A DNA stretch of 64,000 bases from Dongia sedimenti. GTDB taxonomy: Bacteria; Pseudomonadota; Alphaproteobacteria; Dongiales; Dongiaceae. The DNA lies in NCBI GenBank assembly GCA_030715195.1, contig JAUYVI010000002.1, positions 558,001 to 622,000 on the forward strand, in the 5' to 3' direction. Both the position numbers and the translations under genes were made by a program. The notes beneath the pieces were generated by a model that saw only the letters and a list, made by a program, of their open reading frames with translations, searched no databases and was not told the origin of the DNA. How positions within the stretch are numbered: the first letter of the stretch is position 1; each line of letters opens with the position of its first letter. Shown here piece by piece: positions 48,926 through 57,464 of the stretch.

Positions 48926-49984
48926 TCAGATCCGGACCGAGCTGCGCCAGACCATCTTCGGCAGAATCTCGACCCGGGCCGGTTGCCGCCGCGTCCCGTT
49001 CTCCGTCGCGAGCGCCGCCACGTTGTCGGCGATCTCTTCCACCGGCTGATCGAACGTGGTCAGGCCATAGGACAGCCAGTCGGCCTGCCGCATGTTGTCG
49101 AAGCCGATGAAGGAAACATCCTCCGGCACCCGCAACCCGAACTCCTTTCGCGCCACATCCATCGCTCCGCAGGCCAGCAGGTCGTTGACGCAGAACACGC
49201 CGTCCGGACGCTGCTCGGCGCTGAACAGCCGGCGGGCGGCAATGAGGCCGTTCTCATAGCTGGTCATGCCGCCCTCGCGGATCACCGTCACCTCGAACTT
49301 GGCGGCACGTGCCTGTGCCACAAAGGCGTATTCACGGGCCGTGAGGCTCGGCGTGCCGAGATTGGAATTGATCACCGCGAGCCGCCGGCAGCCCGCCCGG
49401 ATAAACGCGGCGAAAGCCAGCCGGGCTGCAGCGGCATTGTCGAGTCGGATATTATGCGGCCCGGCGATCTTGTCGTCGCGGCTGATCAGGATCAGGCGCT
49501 GCCCGTTGTCGAGGCAGCTGCGCACGATGGCCTGCGAAGGCGTGCCCGACATGACCACGGTCGCATCGGCCCGATAGTTCAAGGTCTGCCGCAGCGCATC
49601 GGCCGCGTCGTCCCGTGGGTCGGAGATGTTGATCATCATGGCGACCTTGCCGACACTCTGCAGACGCGTGGTGATGGCCCGCACCATGCGCGCAGTCTGC
49701 GGCGATTCGACATCGGCGACAATCAGGCAAACGATGCCTGTGCTGCGCCGCATCAATCCGCGCGCCAGGTGATTCACGTGATAGCCGAGTTCGGTTGCGG
49801 CGCGCATCACGCGCCGCCGCGTATCCTCGGAGACGCTGGCCCCCGGCGTGAAGGTGCGCGAGACCGCCGACCGTGACACACCCGCGCGCTCGGCCACCTG
49901 CTCGGCGCTGACGAAGGACTTGTGCCGCGCCGGTCCGGTGCGGCGCAGGGCCGCCCGCTTGGTCGAAGTTTTTTTTACGGCCAA
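48926..49984 (-). CDS. LacI-family transcriptional regulator
   Basis: A 352-residue regulator (from TTG 49984). Helix-turn-helix VSAEQVAERAGVSRSAVSRTFTPGASVSEDTRRRV is followed by a periplasmic-binding-protein-like effector domain (VCLIVADVESP to DFVPEDVSFIGFDN-type end). The frame is open to 50044, but a second operator-like palindrome (49999-50014) would then lie inside the gene, and GAGG precedes the TTG at 49984, so I prefer the shorter form. Just after this start is a run of eight A residues. The divergent gene is a decayed solute-binding protein, probably its former target. Confidence 0.85.
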   Translation of the reverse strand: MAVKKTSTKRAALRRTGPARHKSFVSAEQVAERAGVSRSAVSRTFTPGASVSEDTRRRVMRAATELGYHVNHLARGLMRRSTGIVCLIVADVESPQTARMVRAITTRLQSVGKVAMMINISDPRDDAADALRQTLNYRADATVVMSGTPSQAIVRSCLDNGQRLILISRDDKIAGPHNIRLDNAAAARLAFAAFIRAGCRRLAVINSNLGTPSLTAREYAFVAQARAAKFEVTVIREGGMTSYENGLIAARRLFSAEQRPDGVFCVNDLLACGAMDVARKEFGLRVPEDVSFIGFDNMRQADWLSYGLTTFDQPVEEIADNVAALATENGTRRQPARVEILPKMVWRSSVRI

Positions 49985-49998
49985 GACTGGAAGGTCCT

Positions 49999-50014
49999 CT
50001 GCAATCGTGTGCAA
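49999..50014. promoter_or_regulatory. LacI-type operator, site 2
   Basis: CTGCA-ATCGTG-TGCAA, a one-mismatch version of TTGCA-N6-TGCAA found at 50077. It lies 15 bases before the preferred lacI-family start, suggesting autorepression. Confidence 0.65.
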
Positions 50015-50076
50015 CAACGAATCTCTATCATGCGGCGCCACCAAAGTTGACGGATGTTGCAGTTATATGACACGGT

Positions 50077-50092
50077 TTGCACGCGCGTGCAA
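50077..50092. promoter_or_regulatory. LacI-type operator, site 1
   Basis: A perfect 16-base palindrome TTGCACGCGCGTGCAA between the divergent LacI-family gene and the solute-binding-protein pseudogene. The central CG and half-site form are typical of LacI-family operators. Confidence 0.82.
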
Positions 50093-50171
50093 TATTCTGG
50101 CCCTATCGATTCTTGCCGAAAGCACGCCCAGCACGAGAGCCCAGGCAATGGGCTGCAATTGGGAGAGCCAC

Positions 50172-50774
50172 ATGAACAGCGTCAATCTCGGGAAGAGTTT
50201 CGCCTTCGGCGTCGTCGCCGCCACTCTGTTCGGCCATGCCAGCGCGCAGGCCGAGGGGACCGTGGTCGTCTATTGCGGCGTCAACGAGGAATGGTGCCGC
50301 GCCGCCGCCAACGCGTTCCAGGCAAAGACCGGCATCCATGTCGATATGACGCGGCAGAGCGCCGGCGAGATCTATGCGCGTCTCCGCGCCGAAAAAGACA
50401 ATCCGCGCGGCGACATCCGGTACGGCGGCACCGGCGACCCGCATCTCCAGGCGGCCGCGGACGGCCTGACCGAACCCTACGAGTCGCCGGCGACGGCTGA
50501 GCTGCGCGACTGGGCGCAGAGCCAGGCCAAGCGCTCCGGCAATCGCACGGTCGGCCTTTATCTGGGCGCACTCGGCTTCGGCTACAACGACAAGGAATTG
50601 GGCGACAAGGCCAAGCCCGCCTGCTGGGCCGATCTCCTCAAGCCTGAGTTCGAAGGGGAGATCCAGATGGCGGATCCGAATTCCTCCGGCACCGCCTGGA
50701 CCATGCTGGCAACCACCGTCTAGCTGATGGGCGAGGACCAGGCCTTCGACTACATGAAGAAGCTCAACGCCAAT
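50172..50774 (+). pseudogene. Decayed ABC transporter solute-binding protein (family 1, iron(III)-type)
   Basis: Remnant of an extracellular solute-binding protein. The first 183 codons look intact: signal peptide (ATLFGHASAQAEG), mature start TVVVYCGVNEEWCRAAANAFQ, then RYGGTGDPH and MADPNSSGTAWTML. At 50721-50723 an in-frame TAG interrupts the family-like ATTV-(stop)-LMGEDQAFDYMKKLNAN, most simply a CAG to TAG change. Soon after, similarity ends, and only about 45 more codons remain before the convergent greB, so roughly the C-terminal half is missing. No permease or ATPase genes follow. Confidence 0.85.
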
Positions 50775-50842
50775 ACTGCACCGGCCGCTCACGGCCTTGC
50801 TGCCCCAGGGCGGACCGTTGCGGGCCTACTGATCCGTCCCGA

Positions 50843-51340
50843 TCACGCGGCCGGGTAGCGGATGGAGAGGATATCGAGTTCGAGGTCGCCGGCCGGCCGC
50901 TTCCAGACCACCGTGTCCCCGACCTTGGCGTCCTTGAGCGCCAAGGCGAGCGGCGAGACCCAGGACAGCTTCCCGAGATTGGGATCGGCCTCGTCCTCGC
51001 CGACGATTTCGAAGCTGCGCTTCACGCCGTTCTCGTCCTCGGATTCGACGATGGCGCCGAAATCGACCTGGTCCTTGGGCTGCTGGGCGTAGTCCACGGG
51101 AATGGCGCGAGTGAGGCGCTCCTGCACATAGCGGATGTCGCGCTCGATCACCTGCAGTGCCTCCTTGTCGAGCAGGTTCTGCTCGGTCGCGTGGCGGTGC
51201 TTGTCTTGCTCGAGCTCAGCCAACTGCTGCTTCAGCAGCGCCAAGCCGCGGGGCGTCACGAAATTCGGATGCGGGCTTTGCGGCCGCTCCGGCAATTCCG
51301 GGACCTGATCTTCGTTTTCCTTGACGAACGCGCGACTCAT
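50843..51340 (-). CDS. greB: GreA/GreB-family transcription elongation factor (GreB-like)
   Basis: Transcript-cleavage factor that rescues backtracked RNA polymerase. The 165-residue product from ATG 51340 begins MSRAFVKENEDQ, the typical GreB-like start of alphaproteobacteria; a GTG 9 bases upstream is an alternative. An N-terminal coiled coil (about 35-85, AELEQDKHRHATEQ) is followed by the FKBP-like C-terminal domain (SEDENGVKRSFEIVGEDEADP; SPLALALKDAKVGD). Candidate -35/-10 elements (TTGTCC, 16 bases, TAAATA at 51390-51363 on the minus strand) precede it. Confidence 0.9.
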   Translation of the reverse strand: MSRAFVKENEDQVPELPERPQSPHPNFVTPRGLALLKQQLAELEQDKHRHATEQNLLDKEALQVIERDIRYVQERLTRAIPVDYAQQPKDQVDFGAIVESEDENGVKRSFEIVGEDEADPNLGKLSWVSPLALALKDAKVGDTVVWKRPAGDLELDILSIRYPAA

Positions 51341-51390
51341 CCTGCTCACTCCCTCCCTCTGTTATTTAGAGTTGCCTTAATCCGGGACAA

Positions 51391-51415
51391 GGTCAAAGGA
51401 TATCCGCCTTTGACC
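51391..51415. promoter_or_regulatory. Nine-base inverted repeat between greB and the SMP-30 operon
   Basis: GGTCAAAGG (51391-51399) and CCTTTGACC (51407-51415), perfect arms with a 7-base spacer, 44 bases before the SMP-30 start and next to the greB promoter region. It is likely an operator for the lactonase/oxidase operon; the regulator is not encoded next to it. Confidence 0.6.
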
Positions 51416-51459
51416 AAAATCTTGAAAAGGCGTCATTTTTCGGGACGGAGGGGGCTCCC

Positions 51460-52341
51460 ATGACCGAAGTGCGGTGTCTATTGGAAAAGCGGTCGGTCCT
51501 TGGGGAGGGGCCAATCTGGCGACCGCGGGAAAATTCCCTTTATTGGATCGATTTGAAGGCGCCGGCGATCTACTGCTTCGACGTGATCACCCGGCAGAAC
51601 CGGCAGGTCCCGGCGGCGCTCGGCAAGACCATCGGCGGCATGGTCTTCGCCCGCGACGGAAGGATGATCGTGGTCGATGCGGAAGGCGTTCACGACCTCA
51701 ACCGCAGCGGCCATCGCAACCTGCTGGTCAACCCGGAATCCGACCAGGTCGGCAATGCCTTCAACGACGCGAAATGCGATCCCAAGGGGCGACTCTGGAG
51801 TGGGACGGCGGATATCGGCGAGACCCGCCAGAGCGGCAGCCTCTATGTAATCGAGGGCCAGGGCCAGCGGCGGGTGCGCAGAATCGACAGCGGCATCATC
51901 TGCTCCAACGGCCCCGCTTTCGCACCCGACGGACGCCAGGCCTATTTCACCGACAGTTTCGCCCAGGAGATCTACTGCTATGACGTCGATCTCGACACCG
52001 GTCTGATCGGCGCGCGCAAGAGCTTCTTCCGTTGCAGCCCGGAGGCCGGGTATCCCGACGGCATGACGGTCGATTCCGAAGGCTATCTCTGGTGCTGCAA
52101 CTGGGACGGTTGGAGCGTCACCCGCTATTCACAGACGGGAGAGATCGACCGGGTGCTGAAGGTGCCGGTGCCGCGACCGACCTCGGTCTGCTTCGGCGGC
52201 CCGCGCATGGACCAGTTGTTCATCACCAGCGCCAGCGACGGCCTCAGCGCCGATCAGCTGCGCGAGGCGCCGCTTTCCGGAAGCTTGTTTGTGTGCGAGC
52301 CGGGCGTCAAAGGCCTGCTCGATGCGGAGTTCAACGGATAG
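51460..52341 (+). CDS. SMP-30/gluconolactonase/LRE-family lactonase
   Basis: A 293-residue six-bladed beta-propeller protein. Metal-site residues of the family are visible: E15 in LGEGPIW, N102 region in NDAKCDPKGRLWSGT, and the Asp in PDGMTVDSEGYLW, with YFTDSFAQEIYCYDVD before it. Family members hydrolyse sugar lactones. It starts behind GGAGGGGG and is followed 3 bases after its stop by an FAD-dependent oxidase, with an ACT-domain protein third, so the operon probably degrades one small metabolite. Which lactone is unknown. Confidence 0.88.
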   Translation: MTEVRCLLEKRSVLGEGPIWRPRENSLYWIDLKAPAIYCFDVITRQNRQVPAALGKTIGGMVFARDGRMIVVDAEGVHDLNRSGHRNLLVNPESDQVGNAFNDAKCDPKGRLWSGTADIGETRQSGSLYVIEGQGQRRVRRIDSGIICSNGPAFAPDGRQAYFTDSFAQEIYCYDVDLDTGLIGARKSFFRCSPEAGYPDGMTVDSEGYLWCCNWDGWSVTRYSQTGEIDRVLKVPVPRPTSVCFGGPRMDQLFITSASDGLSADQLREAPLSGSLFVCEPGVKGLLDAEFNG

Positions 52342-52344
52342 ATC

Positions 52345-53532
52345 ATGACGGAAGACAACTACGACGTCGTCATCGTCGGCGGCGGCGTGATCGGATCATC
52401 GACCGCCTATTTCCTCGCGAGCCAGCCGGAGTTCGACGGCCGGATCGCGGTCATCGAGAAGGACTCGACCTATACCGACGCGGCGACGCCGCGCTCGGCC
52501 GGTGGCGTGCGGCAGCAATTCTCGACGCCCGAGAACGTGCAGATCTCCGCCTTCGCGGCGTCCTTCTACAAGTCGATCGAGCAGCATCTTGCGGTCGGCA
52601 ACGACAAGCCGGCGATCAATTTCCATGAGAACGGCTATCTCTTCCTCGCGACCCATGCCGGATTGAAGACGCTGGTTGCGAACCACCGGCTGCAGCACGA
52701 GCAAGGCGCCGGGACGCAGCTCTGGACGCCGCAGGAGTTGCAGAACCGATTCCCTTGGGTCAACACCGCCGATCTCGCCGGCGCGACGTTCGGGCCTGCC
52801 AACGAGGGCTGGATCGATCCCTACTCGCTGCTGCAGGCCTTCAAGCGCAAGGCCCGGTCGCTTGACGTCAAGTATATCCAGGACGAGGCGGTCGGCTTCG
52901 ACTTCGCCGGAGCCCGGATCTCAGCGGTCAAGCTCAAGGAAGGGGGCCGGATCGATTGCGCCGCGGTGGTCAATTCCGCCGGCTATCACGCCCGCACCAT
53001 CGCCGGCTATGCCGGGATCGACCTGCCGGTGCATCCGCGCAAGCGCTACATCTACGTCTTCGACTGCCGCGAGGAGGTCGACAACGAGACCATGCCGCTC
53101 ACCATCGATCCCAGTGGCGTCTGGTTCCGGCCGGAAGGCACGAACTTCATCTGCGGCGTCTCGCCGGAAGATTGGGACGATCCCGATTGCCTCGATTTCG
53201 AGCTCGATTATCGTCCTTTCGAAGAATTGATCTGGCCGACGCTTGCGCACAGAGTGCCGATGTTCGAGGCGATCAAGCTGATCCGAGCCTGGGCCGGGCA
53301 TTATGACTACAATGTGCTCGATCAGAACGTTCTGATCGGTCCCGCGCCGCAGGTGCCGAACTTCTTCTTCGCCAACGGCTTCTCCGGCCACGGGCTGCAG
53401 CAGAGCCCGGCGATCGGCCGGGCCTTGAGCGAGCTGATCGTGTTCGGCCAGTACCGGACGCTGGATTTGAGCCGGCTTTCCTACAACCGCGTCCTCAACG
53501 GCACGCTGATCAAGGAAGCCAATGTCGTCTAG
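52345..53532 (+). CDS. FAD-dependent oxidoreductase (DAO family, sarcosine oxidase beta-like)
   Basis: A 395-residue flavoenzyme of the DAO fold. The dinucleotide motif VVIVGGGVIGSSTAYFLAS is at the N-terminus (about 8-26), followed by the substrate-binding region TPRSAGGVRQQFSTPENV and the C-terminal FAD contact FANGFSGHGLQQSPAIGRALSELI. Similar proteins oxidise sarcosine, glycine, D-amino acids or other secondary amines. It is the second gene of a three-gene operon (lactonase, oxidase, ACT protein). Given nearby tmm/tdm, an N-methyl substrate is possible but unproven. Confidence 0.87.
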   Translation: MTEDNYDVVIVGGGVIGSSTAYFLASQPEFDGRIAVIEKDSTYTDAATPRSAGGVRQQFSTPENVQISAFAASFYKSIEQHLAVGNDKPAINFHENGYLFLATHAGLKTLVANHRLQHEQGAGTQLWTPQELQNRFPWVNTADLAGATFGPANEGWIDPYSLLQAFKRKARSLDVKYIQDEAVGFDFAGARISAVKLKEGGRIDCAAVVNSAGYHARTIAGYAGIDLPVHPRKRYIYVFDCREEVDNETMPLTIDPSGVWFRPEGTNFICGVSPEDWDDPDCLDFELDYRPFEELIWPTLAHRVPMFEAIKLIRAWAGHYDYNVLDQNVLIGPAPQVPNFFFANGFSGHGLQQSPAIGRALSELIVFGQYRTLDLSRLSYNRVLNGTLIKEANVV

Positions 53533-53547
53533 GGAGGGAGTAAGCGC

Positions 53548-54072
53548 ATGTCCACGGCGTTGATCTCCATCATATGCGAGGACCGGCCCGGCCTAATCGC
53601 GGCGGTGACCGGTCTTTTGTTCGACCTCGAGATCAACCTCGCCGACACGACCTTCGCCGTGCTCGGCGGCGGGGCGGAGTTCACGCTGGTGGCGAAGCTG
53701 CCGGAGCGGTTGACGCTCGGCGAGCTCGAACGCGAGCTCGCCGGATTGCCGCAGCTTAAGGACGGCAAGCTGACGGTGACGCCGTTCAGCTACCGCGAGA
53801 GCCACGTCGAGAGTGCGCGCATCACCCATCGCATCGAAATCACCGGCGACGACAGTCCGGGCCTGATCGCTCGGCTCTCCGAAGCCTTCGGCGCGTTCGG
53901 CGCCAATATCGTCCGACTGAACTCGGAGAGCGTTCCCGGCGCCAGCGGCGCCGGCTTCCGGCTCCGCATGGCGATCTGGGTCCCGGACGACAAGGCGGCG
54001 GCCTGCCTCGCGACCGTCGCCAACACCGCCGGCCAGATGAACCTGAAATGCCAGTGGCAGGCGGCCGGCTGA
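53548..54072 (+). CDS. Tandem ACT-domain protein, GcvR-like
   Basis: A 174-residue protein made of two ACT domains (about 4-75, beginning LISIICEDRPGLIAAVTGLLFD; about 92-165, beginning RIEITGDDSPGLIARLSEAFG). This matches the glycine cleavage system repressor GcvR group, which senses amino acids and acts by protein contact rather than DNA binding. It follows the FAD oxidase gene by 15 bases behind GGGAGGG. It may tune the operon or one-carbon metabolism in response to an amino acid. Confidence 0.85.
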   Translation: MSTALISIICEDRPGLIAAVTGLLFDLEINLADTTFAVLGGGAEFTLVAKLPERLTLGELERELAGLPQLKDGKLTVTPFSYRESHVESARITHRIEITGDDSPGLIARLSEAFGAFGANIVRLNSESVPGASGAGFRLRMAIWVPDDKAAACLATVANTAGQMNLKCQWQAAG

Positions 54073-54076
54073 GGCC

Positions 54077-54547
54077 TTACGGCGCCGGGCAGGCCAAGGG
54101 TGTGGCGCGGGCGGCAGCCTCGTCGGCCGAGTAGCGGGGCCGCGTGCAGAGCCCGTTATATTGCATCACCGCTGCGTTGTAGGCCTCGCGCGCCTGGTTG
54201 ACCTCCGGCAGGTAGCGGGCGCTGATCGCGTCGCGCAACCCCTGCTGTTGCGCCAGTAGATCCTTCAGCACCTGCTGCCCGACGATATCGTTGGGATCGA
54301 GCTTCGCCCGCTGCGCCACCACCTCCTTGTCGACCGTGGCAAGCTGCGCCTGCTGCTCGTCGAAGGCACGCTGCTTCTCCAGCCATGCGTCCTGCAGCGG
54401 CTGCAGTCGCGGCTGCATGCAGAGGCATTGCTGGATCTCGGGCACCGTCAGCGGAATGGTGGACGACTGGGCCTGTGCTTCGGCATTCGATAGGAACACC
54501 GTCGCCAGCAGAAACGCGGTCGCAGTGATAAGTCGCATCTTCGGCAT
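54077..54547 (-). CDS. Hypothetical periplasmic coiled-coil protein
   Basis: I do not recognise a named family. ATG 54547 is well supported by AAGGAG six bases upstream, giving 156 residues. A signal peptide (LITATAFLLATVFLSNAEAQAQ) is followed by CLCMQPRLQPLQDAW, a helical segment rich in Gln, Glu and Lys (QRAFDEQQAQLATVDKEVVAQR) likely to form a coiled coil, and a conserved-looking YNGLCTRPRYSADEAAA. Three cysteines may form disulfides. It converges on the ACT-domain gene with a 4-base gap. Confidence 0.75.
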   Translation of the reverse strand: MPKMRLITATAFLLATVFLSNAEAQAQSSTIPLTVPEIQQCLCMQPRLQPLQDAWLEKQRAFDEQQAQLATVDKEVVAQRAKLDPNDIVGQQVLKDLLAQQQGLRDAISARYLPEVNQAREAYNAAVMQYNGLCTRPRYSADEAAARATPLACPAP

Positions 54548-54651
54548 CGAACGCTCCTTGAGCCTGCCCCGCATATTCAATCGTCCCGAATTATGGCAAG
54601 CTTATGAAGCCGTCAACAAGTCCGTTGGTTCCCAAAGGTCCCGGTTCCCAC

Positions 54652-55902
54652 ATGCATGTCGTTGTCCTCGGTGCCGGCCTGCTCGGCGTCACCACCGCCC
54701 ATTACCTCGCGCGCGAGGGCCATCAGGTGACGGTGATCGACCGGCAGAAGGAGCCGGCGCGGGAGACCAGCTTTGCCAATGCCGGGCTGCTGACGCCGGG
54801 CCACGCCTATGCCTGGGCCAGCCCGCGGGCGCCGATGATCCTGCTGAGATCGCTCTGGCGCACCGACACGGCCTTGCGCTGGCGCCTGAAACTCGATCCC
54901 GGCATGTGGGCCTGGGGTCTCAAGTTCCTGGCGAACTGTACCGCCGCGCGCAACCGCGAGAACACGGTGATCAAGGTCCGGCTCTGCTCCTACAGCCTGG
55001 CCGAGACCGCCGCGGTCACGGCGGAGACCGGCATCACCTGGGATCGCTCGCAATCCGGCGCGCTCTATCTCTACCGCGATCCGGACCATTTCCGCGCCGG
55101 CCGCGCGAACTTCAAGCTGCTGGCCGATGAAGGCGTCGAGGCCCGGACCCTCGAAAGGGAGGAGCTTGCGACCTTCGAGCCGAGCCTCGCCGCGGTGAAG
55201 GACCGCTTTGCCGGCGCCATTCACACGCCGCACGATGAATCGGGCGACGCCCGCAAGTTCACCACTGCCTTGGCCGATTCCTGTCGCGAACGCGGCGTCA
55301 CCTTCAAGTTCGGCGCGACCATCACGCGGATCGAGCGCAGCGGTGACCGCGTGACCGCGGTCGAGAGCGATCGAGGCCGCGTCCAGGGCGATGCCTATGT
55401 CCTGGCGCTCGGCAGTTACAGCCCGCTGCTGACCAAGCCGCTCGGCTTCACCATGCCGATCTATCCGGTGAAAGGCTATTCCGTCACCTTGCCGATCGCC
55501 GATCGGGAAGCCGCGCCGGCGCATTTCGGCGTCGATGAAGCCAACCTCGTAGCTTTCGCCCGGCTCGGCGACCGGTTGCGGCTGACCGCGACGGCGGATT
55601 TCGCCGGCTACGACACCAGCTTCCAGCCGCGCGATTTCGTGCACATGCTGAATGTGGCGCGCGAGCTCTTCCCGCGCGCCGCCGCCTTCGACCGGCCGGA
55701 ATACTGGGCCTGCCTCCGGCCGATGACACCGGACGGTCCGCCGATCATGGGGCCGAGCCCGCTTGTCAATCTCTGGCTCAACACCGGCCACGGTCATATC
55801 GGCTGGACCATGGCCTGCGGCTCCAGCCGGATCGTGGTCGACCGCATGCTCGGCCGGAAGCCCGAGATCGACGACGCACCGTTCCGGCTGTCCCGCTACT
55901 AG
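54652..55902 (+). CDS. dadA: D-amino-acid dehydrogenase (DadA-like)
   Basis: Membrane-associated flavoenzyme that deaminates D-amino acids to 2-oxo acids and feeds electrons to the respiratory chain. From ATG 54652 it has 416 residues (an in-frame ATG at 54604 adds 16 residues that do not resemble DadA). The FAD motif VVVLGAGLLGVTTAHYLA is at the N-terminus, followed by the family segment ETSFANAGLLTPGHAYAWASP, YPVKGYSVTLP and CLRPMTPDGPPIMG. No alanine racemase (dadX) follows; the next gene encodes an Asp/Glu-racemase-family protein on the other strand. Confidence 0.88.
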   Translation: MHVVVLGAGLLGVTTAHYLAREGHQVTVIDRQKEPARETSFANAGLLTPGHAYAWASPRAPMILLRSLWRTDTALRWRLKLDPGMWAWGLKFLANCTAARNRENTVIKVRLCSYSLAETAAVTAETGITWDRSQSGALYLYRDPDHFRAGRANFKLLADEGVEARTLEREELATFEPSLAAVKDRFAGAIHTPHDESGDARKFTTALADSCRERGVTFKFGATITRIERSGDRVTAVESDRGRVQGDAYVLALGSYSPLLTKPLGFTMPIYPVKGYSVTLPIADREAAPAHFGVDEANLVAFARLGDRLRLTATADFAGYDTSFQPRDFVHMLNVARELFPRAAAFDRPEYWACLRPMTPDGPPIMGPSPLVNLWLNTGHGHIGWTMACGSSRIVVDRMLGRKPEIDDAPFRLSRY

Positions 55903-56726
55903 ACCGTATAGAGCCGTCCCCATTGGGGCATCGGCTCGGTGATGCCGGCGAGGCGCAAGGCGTGCCAGGCCATCGCGTGGTTCGACGAGGTAACCGGCTT
56001 GCCGAGCTCGGCCTCGAGCGCCTTGGCCGTTTCGGCAAGGCGGATGCTGGTGCAGGAAACGAAGACCGCATCGACCGCCGGATGCTTGCCGAGCTCCAGC
56101 GCGGCGCGGCGGATCGAATCGCCGCTGATCCGCGCCACGTCATTGTCGTTCTCGTGATTGAACGAGCCGATCACCGGCACCTCGATGCCGCGATCCTGCA
56201 CGAACTTGCGGAACAGGCGATTGACCGAATCGATATAGGGCGTCAGCAGGGCGATGCGCTTCACTCCCATCGCCTTGAACCCGGCGATGGCGCCGGTGAT
56301 CGGCGTGGTGCATTTCGCCTCCGGCCAAGCCTCATGAATGCGACGGAACACGTTCTCCTCGCCGATCACCACCGTGCCGGAGGTGCAGCCATAGGCGACG
56401 ACGTCCATCGGCACGCCGGGCCGGATCACGGCCGCGGCCTCGGTCATGCCGTGCTCCATCTTGGCGAGCGTGGTCGGGTTGATCTCCGCCGAATTGGCGA
56501 TCCGGCTCTGGTACAGCGCAACGCCGTCGATCTGAAAGATCTTTCGATATTCGTGTTCGATGGTCTGGTCGGTCGCGAGCACGATCACGCCGATGGCCGC
56601 GCGATGCGCGATACCCCGGTCCATGGCAAACGGCATGCATTGACGATTGACGAGCAAACCATCACCCAAAGGTCCGTCTTGGGAAGATCGGTTGGCCGTG
56701 CACTCCAGAACCGTCGAATCCGCCAT
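55899..56726 (-). CDS. Asp/Glu racemase superfamily protein (maleate isomerase / EutA-like)
   Basis: A 275-residue member of the group that includes maleate cis-trans isomerase, arylmalonate decarboxylase and the ectoine-utilisation protein EutA. Both catalytic cysteines are present (AYGCTSGTVVIG and VSCTSIRLAE). The stretches RAAIGVIVLATDQTIEHEYRKIF and KPVTSSNHAMAWHALRLAG are closest, from memory, to EutA. No other ectoine-utilisation genes are visible, so the reaction is not assigned. Its stop overlaps the dadA stop by 4 bases. Confidence 0.8.
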   Translation of the reverse strand: MADSTVLECTANRSSQDGPLGDGLLVNRQCMPFAMDRGIAHRAAIGVIVLATDQTIEHEYRKIFQIDGVALYQSRIANSAEINPTTLAKMEHGMTEAAAVIRPGVPMDVVAYGCTSGTVVIGEENVFRRIHEAWPEAKCTTPITGAIAGFKAMGVKRIALLTPYIDSVNRLFRKFVQDRGIEVPVIGSFNHENDNDVARISGDSIRRAALELGKHPAVDAVFVSCTSIRLAETAKALEAELGKPVTSSNHAMAWHALRLAGITEPMPQWGRLYTV

Positions 56727-56849
56727 GGGGGCCCCTCATACGATGGTATAGTCAACGAAACGGGCGTTGTGGAACCGGCTGTCCCCGCCCATATTGACTA
56801 CATTACCGTTCGCTGAACTCGCGGTCATCGCGAAATGCTTAGGTGGCCC

Positions 56850-57464
56850 ATGCAGCATCCTTTTTCCTCTTCCTTGCTCCGGCGGACTTTTCCGGCAGCT
56901 GCTCTGCTCCTAGGGCTGGGCCTCGCCTCGGGCGAAGCCGCAGCGCAAGCGGCGGCTTCGCTGCCGGCACCGGGGCCGCACATTCAAGCCGTTGACTATG
57001 CGCCGATCCCGGCAGGTTCCGTGTTCGAGGTCCAGGCCGACGACGATCTCAGCCAGGATGCGATCGAGCGCGTGCAGGCCGAGCTTGCGAACCACGGCTA
57101 CGCCGCCCAGGACGGCGGTTCGCTCGTCATGGTGATCGAGACCGACCTGGTGCGCGGCGACAAGCAGGACGATCCGCTCGGCCAGGTGCACGCCAACAAT
57201 GACGAGGCGCAAGTCCAGGCACGCCTGTTCTCGACCAACCAGAACAGCCTGCTCAATCCGCAGCAGCCGATCGGCTCCGCGGACCGCACCTACCGGATCA
57301 ATGTCTCGATCTACGACCGGCAGAGCGGGCTCTATGTCTGGCGCGGCAGCGCCATGCGCAACGACCCCAATCTCGACGTCACCCAGGCCAGCAACGAGAT
57401 GATCTCCGGCCTGATCGGCGCCGTCGGCAAGACCGTCGCCGCGGACCAGTCGGCCGCCGAATAA
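56850..57464 (+). CDS. Hypothetical exported protein
   Basis: A 204-residue protein of no family I can name with confidence; the second half has some resemblance to DUF4136-type outer-membrane-associated proteins. A signal peptide (TFPAAALLLGLGLASGEAAAQ) is followed by a region with the alternating pattern SVFEVQADDDLSQDAIERVQAELANHGY, suggesting a small alpha/beta domain, then YRINVSIYDRQSGLYVWRGSAMRNDP. An in-frame ATG five codons upstream is an alternative start. Its stop abuts the convergent AEC transporter stop. Confidence 0.7.
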   Translation: MQHPFSSSLLRRTFPAAALLLGLGLASGEAAAQAAASLPAPGPHIQAVDYAPIPAGSVFEVQADDDLSQDAIERVQAELANHGYAAQDGGSLVMVIETDLVRGDKQDDPLGQVHANNDEAQVQARLFSTNQNSLLNPQQPIGSADRTYRINVSIYDRQSGLYVWRGSAMRNDPNLDVTQASNEMISGLIGAVGKTVAADQSAAE

